Source: Spirochaetaceae bacterium
Lineage (GTDB): Bacteria > Spirochaetota > Spirochaetia > SZUA-6 > Fen-1364
DNA: 13,395 nt
Direction of reading: 5' to 3'
Assembly: GCA_003170115.1 (NCBI GenBank)
Contig: PMZS01000177.1
Span: 1 to 13,395 of the forward strand
Shown: in pieces, positions 6,217 through 13,302 of the stretch
How positions within the stretch are numbered: the first letter of the stretch is position 1
Layout of the letters: every line of letters begins with the position of its first letter
Made by a program: the position numbers and the translations under genes
Notes under the pieces: generated by a model
What the model was told of the DNA's origin: nothing
The model's database searches: none
What the model saw: the letters and a program-made list of their open reading frames with translations, nothing else

Positions 6217-6225
6217 GAGATCTCC

Positions 6226-7431
6226 ATGGCAACCACCGTCATCATGCCCAAGCAAGGTCAGTCGGTCGAATCATGCATCATCGTGAGCTGGAAAAAGCAC
6301 GCGGGCGATGCGGTGAAGGCCGGCGACATTCTCTGCGAGGTTGAAACCGACAAGGCGACGTTTGAAGTGGAGTCCCCGGCGGAAGGGACGCTCCTTGCGA
6401 TCTTCCACGAACAGGGTGCCGACGTGCCCGTGCTGGCCCCGATCGCGGCCATCGGGAAGCCCGGGGAGAACGCTGAAGCGCTCAGAGGCGCCGGGGGTCC
6501 GGCAGCCGCCGCTCCACCTGCGCCAGCAGCGCCACCTCCGCCGGCTGCTCCTGCTGCCCCAGCGCCCACAGACGGGAAAATCAAAGCCTCCCCTCGCGCA
6601 AAGGCGCTTGCCGCCTCGAGGGGGGTCCAGCTCGCAGGGCTTCGCGGCACGGGCCCTGGCGGTCGCATCATCGAACGTGATGTCGCCGCTGCACAACCGG
6701 GTGCCGCACCAAGGGCTGCGCCCCCCGTCACAGGAGAGGTGCGCGAGGTCAAGGTGACGGGGATCCGCAAGCTCATCTCCGAGCGCATGCTCGCTTCGCT
6801 CCAAACCACGGCTCAGCTCACGATGCACACGGCCGCGGATGCTCGGACGATCCAGTCCCTGCGAAAAAAGTTCAAGGAAAGCCCCGAGCAGATGGGCCTG
6901 CGCGACGTGACGATCAACGACATGGTGCTCTATGCCGTCTCACGCGTCCTCCCCCTGCACCCTGGCATAAACGCGCTTTTCGTCGGGGACACGCTGCGGC
7001 TTCACGCATCGGTGCACCTCGGGTTCGCCGTGGACACACCGAAGGGTCTCATGGTGCCCGTGGTCAGGAACGCACACGCGCTCAGCCTCAGGGAAATCGC
7101 GCGGGAGACCGCGCGCCTGGCGGCCGGCTGCCGCGACGGGGGGATCAGGCCGGAGGAGATGGCGGGCGGGACGTTCACCGTCACGAACCTGGGCACCTTC
7201 GGGGTGCACGGATTCACCCCCGTGCTCAACGCGCCGCAGGTGGGAATCATCGGCGTCGGGGCGATCGTGCCCGGGCCAATTGCAGCCGCCGACGGCGCTA
7301 CAAGCTTCGTTCCACAGATCGGGCTGTCGCTCACGATCAATCACCAGGTAGTGGACGGCGCGCCCGGCGCGCGATTCCTCCAGGCCCTTGCGGCCGAGAT
7401 CGCCCAGTTCGACCTTCTCCTCGCAAGATAG
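6226..7431 (+). CDS. 2-oxo acid dehydrogenase E2 component (dihydrolipoamide acyltransferase)
   Basis: The 401-aa product starts at ATG 6226. An in-frame start at 6133 would add 31 non-conserved residues ahead of the canonical MATTVIMPKQG, so I rejected it. Domains in order: one lipoyl domain (1-78) with lipoyl-lysine Lys43 in ETDKATFEVESP; an Ala/Pro swinging linker (about 88-116); the E1/E3-binding domain (about 119-156, KASPRAKALAASRGV...GTGPGGRI); a second Ala/Pro linker; and the catalytic domain (about 172-401) with the active-site HQVVDG at 373-378, matching HXXXDG, though Asn-His replaces the more usual Asp-His. E2 forms the core of pyruvate, branched-chain or acetoin dehydrogenase complexes and transfers the acyl group from lipoamide to CoA. 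The substrate cannot be fixed. It precedes the E1 gene by 19 nt, the reverse of the common E1-E2 order. No E3 gene lies nearby. Confidence 0.92.
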   Translation: MATTVIMPKQGQSVESCIIVSWKKHAGDAVKAGDILCEVETDKATFEVESPAEGTLLAIFHEQGADVPVLAPIAAIGKPGENAEALRGAGGPAAAAPPAPAAPPPPAAPAAPAPTDGKIKASPRAKALAASRGVQLAGLRGTGPGGRIIERDVAAAQPGAAPRAAPPVTGEVREVKVTGIRKLISERMLASLQTTAQLTMHTAADARTIQSLRKKFKESPEQMGLRDVTINDMVLYAVSRVLPLHPGINALFVGDTLRLHASVHLGFAVDTPKGLMVPVVRNAHALSLREIARETARLAAGCRDGGIRPEEMAGGTFTVTNLGTFGVHGFTPVLNAPQVGIIGVGAIVPGPIAAADGATSFVPQIGLSLTINHQVVDGAPGARFLQALAAEIAQFDLLLAR

Positions 7432-7450
7432 CACAACAAAGGAAGACAAT

Positions 7451-9925
7451 ATGCCGAAATCCATCGTCGTTGACCCGCGTGAAACCCGCAAACCGGGGAT
7501 GCTCTCCTTCACGGACATCCCGCTGAACGCGTATGTCCTGGACATGAAAAAAGAGCTGAAGTCCCACGGAAAAGACGCCCTGCTCCGCGCCTACAGGGAC
7601 ATGGCGATCATTCGCGAGTTCGAGACCATGCTGAACACGATCAAGACCAAGGGCGCCTACCAGGGAATCGCCTACGATCACCTCGGCCCCGCGCACCTGT
7701 CGATCGGCCAGGAGTCCACCGTGGTCGGCCAATGCATGCGCCTGGGCATCGAAGATTTCATCTTCGGCTCCCACCGCAGCCACGGCGAGATCATCGCGAA
7801 GTGCCTTTCCTCGGCGGCACGCCTGCCGGCGGCGCAGGTTTCCTCAATAATGGAGACCTACTTCGGCGGCGCTCTCCTGCGCGTTGTGGAAAAAGGCGCG
7901 CACGGAGCCGCTGAAGACCTGGCGGTGGACTTCGTCCTCTACGGCGTCCTGGCCGAGATCTTCGGTCGGGAGAACGGCTTCAACAAGGGCATGGGCGGTT
8001 CGATGCACGCGTTTTTTGCCCCCTTCGGGAGCATGCCGAACAATGCCATCGTGGGAGGCTCCGCGGACATCGCCGTGGGCGCCGCCCTGTTCAAGAGGAT
8101 CAACCGCAAGCCCGGCATCGTCATCGCCAATATCGGGGACGGCTCCTCGGCCTGCGGCCCCGTGTGGGAGGCGATGATGGTGGCGGCCATGGACCAGTAC
8201 CGCACCCTCTGGCCGAAAGATGTGGGCGGCGCTCCTCCCATGCTCTTCAGCTTTTTCAACAATTTCTACGGCATGGGCGGCCAGACACTCGGGGAGACCA
8301 TGGGCTTCAAGGTGCTCGCGCGAATCGGCGCCGGCGTGAACCCCGAGCAGATGCACGCCGAGCGCGTGGACGGGTACAACCCCCTGGCCGTCTGCGATGC
8401 CATCGAGCGCAAGAAGAAGGTGCTCCTGGAGGGCCGCGGCCCGGTGCTCCTGGATATCATCACCTACCGCTATTCGGGCCATTCGCCGTCGGACGCCTCC
8501 TCGTACCGCACCAAGGAGGAAGTGGCGCTGTGGCAGGACGTGGACTGCATCGCAAGCTACGGCAAGGATCTCGTGGCAGCGAAGATCGCCGCCGCTGAAG
8601 ATCTGCAGGCAATCCAGCAGTCGGCGCAGGAGCGGATACGCAGGATCACCGAGCTCGCCGTCTCTCTCCAGGTGTCGCCCCGGGTCAGGGTCGGCGGCAG
8701 GGGGCCGTCGGATGCCATCGGGGACCTGATGTTCTCCAACGGGAACGTGGAAAAGTTCGATGACCGGCAGCCCGAGATGTTGATCGCGCCGGCAGCGAAT
8801 CCCCGGATCCTCGCCAATGCCCGCAAGTCGCGCTCAGGAATCGGCCCTGACGGAAAGCCGCTTCCCAAGAGCCAGGTCATCGCCCTTCGCGATGCGATCT
8901 TTGAGGCAATGCTGCACCGCTTCTCCATCGACCCCACGATGGCGGCCTTCGGGGAAGAGAACCGGGACTGGGGCGGCGCGTTCGCCGTGTACCGCGGGCT
9001 CACCGAGGCGCTGCCGTACCACCGGCTGTTCAACACTTCGATCTCCGAGGGAGCAATCGTGGGCGCCGCCGTCGGCTACGCGCTGTCGGGGGGCAGGGCG
9101 GTCCCCGAGCTCATGTACTGCGACTTCCTTGGAAGGTCCGGCGACGAGGTATTCAACCAGGTCTGCAAATGGCAGGCGATGTCGGCAGGCGTGCTGAAGA
9201 TGCCCCTGGTGCTCCGCGTTTCGGTGGGAAGCAAGTACGGCGCCCAGCACTCCCAGGACTGGTCTTCACTGCTGGCCCACATGCCCGGGCTGAAGGTGAT
9301 GTTCCCCGTCACTCCCTACGATGCGAAGGGCATGCTCAACCTCGCGCTCCGAGGCACGGATCCGGTTGTGTACCTGGAAAGCCAGAGGGTGTACGACGTC
9401 GGGGAGCTGTTCGTGCCCGGCGGCGTGCCGGAAGGGTACTACGAGGTGGACGAGGGCGAGCCGGCCATCCGCCGGACCGGAACCGATATCACGATCGTCA
9501 CGGTGGGCGCCACCTTGTACAAGGCGCTGGAGAGCGCGGACATCCTCTCCGCGAAGCACGGCCTGTCCGCCGAGGTGATCGACGCGCGGTTCATCAATCC
9601 CCTGCGCTACGAGAAAATCCTCGACTCGGTGCGGAAAACCGGCCGATGCGTGCTGGCATCTGATGCCTGCGAGCGCGGCTCGTTCCTCCACACCATGGCC
9701 TCGAACATCACGCAGATGGCCTTCGATTCCCTGGATGCGCCGGTGGCCGTGGTGGGCGCGCGGAACTGGATCACTCCCTGCGCGGAGATGGAAGAGGCAT
9801 TCTTCCCCCAGAAGGAATGGATTCTCGACACGATCCACGAGAGGGTCGTGCCCCTGGACGGGCACTCGGTCACCACCGAACAGGGCGTCGGAGAGATGCT
9901 GAGGAGAAACGCTGGTGGCGTGTAA
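7451..9925 (+). CDS. Fused 2-oxo acid dehydrogenase E1 (alpha + beta subunits in one chain)
   Basis: The 824-aa product starts at ATG 7451, preceded by AGGAAG; a longer in-frame start at 7388 lies inside the E2 gene. Residues about 40-405 are E1-alpha: RSHGEIIAKC (109-118), NKGMGGSMHAFF (178-189) and the thiamine-diphosphate motif from GDGS (229-232) to Asn270-Asn271, with YGMGGQT after it. Residues about 475-824 are E1-beta: FGEENRDWGGAF (500-511), the cofactor-activating Glu533 in SEGAIVG, YGAQHSQDW (596-604), and a transketolase C-terminal domain (about 670-815). The enzyme decarboxylates a 2-oxo acid with thiamine diphosphate and acylates the E2 lipoyl group. Compared with ordinary E1-alpha, roughly 35-40 extra residues lie between HG (111-112) and FGRENG (171-176). 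Such fused chains occur in several bacterial groups and are sometimes mislabelled as formylmethanofuran dehydrogenase. The stop overlaps the next gene's GTG by 11 nt. Confidence 0.93.
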   Translation: MPKSIVVDPRETRKPGMLSFTDIPLNAYVLDMKKELKSHGKDALLRAYRDMAIIREFETMLNTIKTKGAYQGIAYDHLGPAHLSIGQESTVVGQCMRLGIEDFIFGSHRSHGEIIAKCLSSAARLPAAQVSSIMETYFGGALLRVVEKGAHGAAEDLAVDFVLYGVLAEIFGRENGFNKGMGGSMHAFFAPFGSMPNNAIVGGSADIAVGAALFKRINRKPGIVIANIGDGSSACGPVWEAMMVAAMDQYRTLWPKDVGGAPPMLFSFFNNFYGMGGQTLGETMGFKVLARIGAGVNPEQMHAERVDGYNPLAVCDAIERKKKVLLEGRGPVLLDIITYRYSGHSPSDASSYRTKEEVALWQDVDCIASYGKDLVAAKIAAAEDLQAIQQSAQERIRRITELAVSLQVSPRVRVGGRGPSDAIGDLMFSNGNVEKFDDRQPEMLIAPAANPRILANARKSRSGIGPDGKPLPKSQVIALRDAIFEAMLHRFSIDPTMAAFGEENRDWGGAFAVYRGLTEALPYHRLFNTSISEGAIVGAAVGYALSGGRAVPELMYCDFLGRSGDEVFNQVCKWQAMSAGVLKMPLVLRVSVGSKYGAQHSQDWSSLLAHMPGLKVMFPVTPYDAKGMLNLALRGTDPVVYLESQRVYDVGELFVPGGVPEGYYEVDEGEPAIRRTGTDITIVTVGATLYKALESADILSAKHGLSAEVIDARFINPLRYEKILDSVRKTGRCVLASDACERGSFLHTMASNITQMAFDSLDAPVAVVGARNWITPCAEMEEAFFPQKEWILDTIHERVVPLDGHSVTTEQGVGEMLRRNAGGV

Positions 9926-10778
9926 GGTCCGCGCAATCTTCTCCCTCCTCGTCCTCATTCTCGCCGCTCCGTGCATGACGCCGCTGGGCGCGCAGCAGCG
10001 CGCATGGGAGTTCCCTGTCTACCAGAATGCAATGCGGGGAAGCGGCCGCGAGGTAAGCGGCGTCGATGAGAGCTCCTTCCTCTCCGCCCAGAAGCGCAAG
10101 CAGAAGTATCTCGATGAAATCAGGGCGATGCTCGTTCGCAATTTCAGCTCCGCCGATCCCGTGGTCATGAAGGCCTTTGCGGAAGTCCCGCGGGAATACT
10201 TCATGTACAACTACGAGGCGGGCCGGAACATGGGCCAGTCCGTGTATGAAGTGCCCGCCCGGGAATGGAAGATCGGGTACGGCTCGGTCCTTACCGACTA
10301 CCTCATGCAGGCCTACATGACGGCCAAGGCGAAGCCCCGGGCCACCGACGTTTCCCTGGAGGTCGGAACGGGCAGCGGGTTTCAAAGCTCGATCCTTTCA
10401 CGCATCGTGAAGAAGGCGTACACGATAGAGATCATCACCTCCCTCGGCGACAAGGTGAAGAACATCTTCGGCCCGCTGGGGTTCGAGGACGTCGAGTCCC
10501 GTGTCGGAGACGGATTCTTCGGGTGGCCCGAGGTGGAAGGGGGATTCGACATCATCCTGGTCACCGCGCAGGCGCCATTCGTTCCGCCGGCGCTCCTGTC
10601 CCAGCTGAGGAAGGGCGGGCGGATGATCATCCCGATCGGGCAGCCCTGGAAGCCGCAGTTCCTCTACACCTTCACAAAGGACGCACAGGGCAAGGTGCAC
10701 TCCCAGCGCGACGTGTCCACCCTCTTCATCCCCATGACCGGACAGATCCAGACTCCTCCCCCCCGGCCCTCGCGCTGA
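9915..10778 (+). CDS. Exported PCMT-like (protein-L-isoaspartate methyltransferase family) protein
   Basis: The 287-aa product starts at GTG 9915 inside the E1 gene; GAGGAG (9901-9906) 8 nt upstream supports this start. Residues 1-26 form a Sec signal peptide (Lys4, Arg6, core AIFSLLVLILAA, cleavage LGA|QQ), and no lipobox Cys follows. The remainder is the PCMT fold: PREYF (92-96), IGYG (120-123), S-adenosylmethionine motif LEVGTGSGFQ (148-157), GDGFFGWPE, FDIILVTAQAPFVP and LRKGGRMIIPIG. PCMT repairs isoaspartate in aged proteins. Two oddities: the family's TISQP substrate loop after IGYG is VLTDY here, so the conserved Ser and Pro are lost; and the signal peptide points to the periplasm, where S-adenosylmethionine is not normally available. 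True isoaspartate repair is therefore uncertain. It is translationally linked to the E1 gene and nearly abuts the membrane protein gene that follows. Confidence 0.85.
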   Translation: MACKVRAIFSLLVLILAAPCMTPLGAQQRAWEFPVYQNAMRGSGREVSGVDESSFLSAQKRKQKYLDEIRAMLVRNFSSADPVVMKAFAEVPREYFMYNYEAGRNMGQSVYEVPAREWKIGYGSVLTDYLMQAYMTAKAKPRATDVSLEVGTGSGFQSSILSRIVKKAYTIEIITSLGDKVKNIFGPLGFEDVESRVGDGFFGWPEVEGGFDIILVTAQAPFVPPALLSQLRKGGRMIIPIGQPWKPQFLYTFTKDAQGKVHSQRDVSTLFIPMTGQIQTPPPRPSR

Positions 10779-10792
10779 TGAGCTCGCCCTGA
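10778..10792 (+). other. Four-codon mini-ORF bridging two genes by TGATG junctions
   Basis: The PCMT-like gene stop TGA (10776-10778) shares its A with ATG 10778. That mini-ORF encodes Met-Ser-Ser-Pro and ends with TGA 10790-10792, which shares its A with ATG 10792 of the membrane protein gene. No good ribosome site precedes ATG 10792, so stop-restart translation through this element is possible. It may be chance. Confidence 0.35.
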
Positions 10793-13302
10793 TGATCTCG
10801 CGCAGGACGCTGGCGTCACTGTTCCTGGTCTCGCTCTTCGGCCTGTCCTTCGAGACTTTCCTGAGCCGCTTCTTTGCAATCGCGCTTTTTTCAGACTACA
10901 GCTACTGGGTCATTTCTCTTGCCCTGCTGGGGTACTCCTTCGGCGGTGTCCTCCTGACGCTCGCCAGGGATCACTTCCACCGCAACCATGAGCTGTACCT
11001 GTATCTCATTCCCCCTCTTCTGCTGGCCGCCGCGATCGTGGCCTTCGCCCTCCTGCGCGGCAACCCGTTCAACCCCCTGCAGCTCCAGAACGAGGTGCTG
11101 TGGAAGAGCCAGATCGGCAACATTTTTCTTTATTACGCAGGCCTGTTCCCGGTGTTCTTCCTGACGGGCACCTACATCGGCCTGGTGTTCCTGATCGGCA
11201 GCCGGGAGATGCCGAAGGTCTATGCGGTCGACCTCCTGGGCGCCGCGTGCGGCGCCGCGGTCATCCTGGCAGCCATGTTCCTGCTGCACCCCTACCACCT
11301 GCCCGCGGTGATGCTGCCCATCCTGTTCGTGGTCATTGCCCTCAATACCGGCGCTTCCTTGAAGAGCCTCTCGCTCCCCGGTGGCATTGGTGCCCTGGCG
11401 GGGTCTGCGGCCCTGCTGGGATTCGGCCTGTATCTCGTGCTGTCCACCAGCACGTTTTCCGTCCCGGACTTCAAGAAACTGCACTCAGTGCTCGGCATCA
11501 AGGGGTCGCAGGTGATCGACTCCCGGGTGTCGCCGGGCGGCTCCTGGCTCACGATGGATGACTACACCGAGTTCGACGACGTGAGCATGACGAACAACTA
11601 CGGATCGGATATCGCATCACCGCCGAGGACGCTCGGCCTCTACCGTGACGCGCAGCGCGTGAGCTCGCTCATGCGCGACCTGCCGTCGGACTATTCGTAC
11701 CTCAAGGGATCCCTTGCCTTTTTCCCGTACACGATCCGGCCGCATCCACGCGTGCTCCTTCTTGGCACGAATGGCGGAATGAAAATCGCGGAGAGCGCCA
11801 GGAGCGGCGCGGCATCGGGAATCGCACTGGAGCAGCCTGGCGATGTCTACCGTGTCGCCCGCGACCGTCTGCTGAAAGCGGCCCCCGGCCTCCAGGCATC
11901 CTCGGGAATCCGGCTGCGAGGCGGGAGCGCCTTCTCCATCCTGCAGGGCGCGAGCGAGCGTTTCGATCTCATCGAGATATCAAGCGATTTCCTTTCCCAG
12001 GATGCGAACAACGCGTGGTCGTTCACTACGGAGGCGGTGGAGACGTACCTGAGGTCCCTCTCGAAGGGAGGGATTCTCTCCATCCCGGTCGACATCTCCG
12101 AATTCAATGTGTACACATTGAAGCTTGCAAATACCTTTGTTGCCGCGCTGCGCGGGCAGGGGATCAATGACCCGGGGCGCCACGTGCTGGCGTATCGCAC
12201 CGCGTGGACGTGCCAGCTTCTCGTGAGCAACGAGCCGTTTTCAGCTTCCGACATCCAGGCCCTCGTGGCCTGGTGCTCGGACAGGTCCTTCGACACGCCC
12301 TGGTATCCCGGCATCGATCCCGGTTCCATCAGCGTGTGGAACGACCTTCCGCCCGTATCCTTCGAGCAGGGTGAGGTCCAGGTGTCGGACACGGCGCAGG
12401 ACGCGCTCATGATCGACCTGGTGAAGATCCTCGGGAGCGATCGGCCTCTCACCACGGCGGGCCGGTTCTTCAATCTCACTCCCTCGACCATGGACCGGCC
12501 CGATTTCTTCTCCATCTCGCGCCTCACCCGGATCCGCACACTGCTGGCCCGGCTTCAGGTGCTGCCCGAGCGGGAGATCGGCTATCTGCTGAACCTCGTC
12601 GTGCTGGGGCAGGCTCTCGTGCTGGCCGCGCTCGTGCTTCTCCTCCCGCTGGGAGCGGGCAGAAAGGCGATTCGCCGGGAGCCCGGGGCGCGCTTCATGC
12701 TGCCGAAGGTCTTCTTCTATTTCGCGGCGCTGGGATTCGGCTTCTTCTTCATCGAGCTCGCACTGATGAAGAAGCTCTCCTTCTTTCTGGAAAGCTCCAC
12801 GCTGGCGTTCGCGACCGTGCTCGCCGGCGTGCTCGTTTTTTCCGGGCTGGGAAGCTGGCGCGCGGAGCGCTTCAGGGACAACCGCGGGCGCGGTCTGGTG
12901 GGAGGGCTTGTCGTCATCGCCGCGAGCCTGATCTTTTTCATATTCGGCCTGGACCCGCTCATGCGCGCCGGCATCGGGCTGCCCCTCCCCGTGCGCATGC
13001 TGATCGCCGTGCTCCTCATGGCGCCGATTTCCCTGGCGCTGGGGAGACCGTTCGCGCTCGGGACCTCGTCTCTTGCGGGCGTATCCGATTCGCTCATTCC
13101 GTGGGCGTGGGCGATCAACGGCGCGTTTTCCGTGCTGGCAACGCCGCTGGCAAACATCCTCTCGGTCACGACGGGATGGAACATCGTGTTCGCCCTGGCG
13201 CTGGTGCTGTATCTCACTACGGCCCTGAGCTTCCCGGAAAGGAAGCGGGCCCCGATCAGTTCGACGACACCTCGAGCACGAGCGGAGTCCGGAGCGCTTT
13301 GA
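10792..13302 (+). CDS. 14-helix membrane protein with central spermidine-synthase-like domain
   Basis: The 836-aa product has seven predicted helices (about 7-28, 38-58, 69-88, 109-136, 142-164, 168-186, 198-219), a soluble domain (about 225-595) and seven more (about 597-621, 637-659, 670-688, 701-724, 733-755, 768-790, 796-813). The soluble part contains a Rossmann-like methyltransferase/spermidine-synthase stretch: RVLLLGTNGG (320-329), an acidic residue at strand 2 (IALEQPG), then RGGSAFSIL and FDLIEISSDF (391-400). The glycine motif GTNGG replaces the usual GGGDGG, and the strand-4 DXSDP-like catalytic region reads EISSDF, so polyamine synthesis is doubtful. Basic residues in loops (58-66, 138-142, 624-634, 690-699, 816-819) fit cytoplasmic ends and place the soluble domain in the periplasm. 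It follows the exported PCMT-like gene by 13 nt. Its last 47 bases overlap a convergent gene. Function unknown; flippase, transporter or sensor roles are all open. Confidence 0.8.
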   Translation: MISRRTLASLFLVSLFGLSFETFLSRFFAIALFSDYSYWVISLALLGYSFGGVLLTLARDHFHRNHELYLYLIPPLLLAAAIVAFALLRGNPFNPLQLQNEVLWKSQIGNIFLYYAGLFPVFFLTGTYIGLVFLIGSREMPKVYAVDLLGAACGAAVILAAMFLLHPYHLPAVMLPILFVVIALNTGASLKSLSLPGGIGALAGSAALLGFGLYLVLSTSTFSVPDFKKLHSVLGIKGSQVIDSRVSPGGSWLTMDDYTEFDDVSMTNNYGSDIASPPRTLGLYRDAQRVSSLMRDLPSDYSYLKGSLAFFPYTIRPHPRVLLLGTNGGMKIAESARSGAASGIALEQPGDVYRVARDRLLKAAPGLQASSGIRLRGGSAFSILQGASERFDLIEISSDFLSQDANNAWSFTTEAVETYLRSLSKGGILSIPVDISEFNVYTLKLANTFVAALRGQGINDPGRHVLAYRTAWTCQLLVSNEPFSASDIQALVAWCSDRSFDTPWYPGIDPGSISVWNDLPPVSFEQGEVQVSDTAQDALMIDLVKILGSDRPLTTAGRFFNLTPSTMDRPDFFSISRLTRIRTLLARLQVLPEREIGYLLNLVVLGQALVLAALVLLLPLGAGRKAIRREPGARFMLPKVFFYFAALGFGFFFIELALMKKLSFFLESSTLAFATVLAGVLVFSGLGSWRAERFRDNRGRGLVGGLVVIAASLIFFIFGLDPLMRAGIGLPLPVRMLIAVLLMAPISLALGRPFALGTSSLAGVSDSLIPWAWAINGAFSVLATPLANILSVTTGWNIVFALALVLYLTTALSFPERKRAPISSTTPRARAESGAL

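Noticed and set aside
6133..6225. Longer start for the E2 protein
   Set aside because: It would add 31 residues before the conserved lipoyl start, and it would cross the dyad, the promoter and both GTGAGATCTC copies.
7451..9925. Annotation as tungsten formylmethanofuran dehydrogenase
   Set aside because: That label is attached to some fused E1 proteins in databases, but the thiamine-diphosphate and transketolase motifs here define a 2-oxo acid dehydrogenase E1.
10792..13302. Annotation as a working spermidine synthase
   Set aside because: The glycine motif and catalytic region are degenerate, and the domain is predicted to be periplasmic, so only a structural resemblance is claimed.
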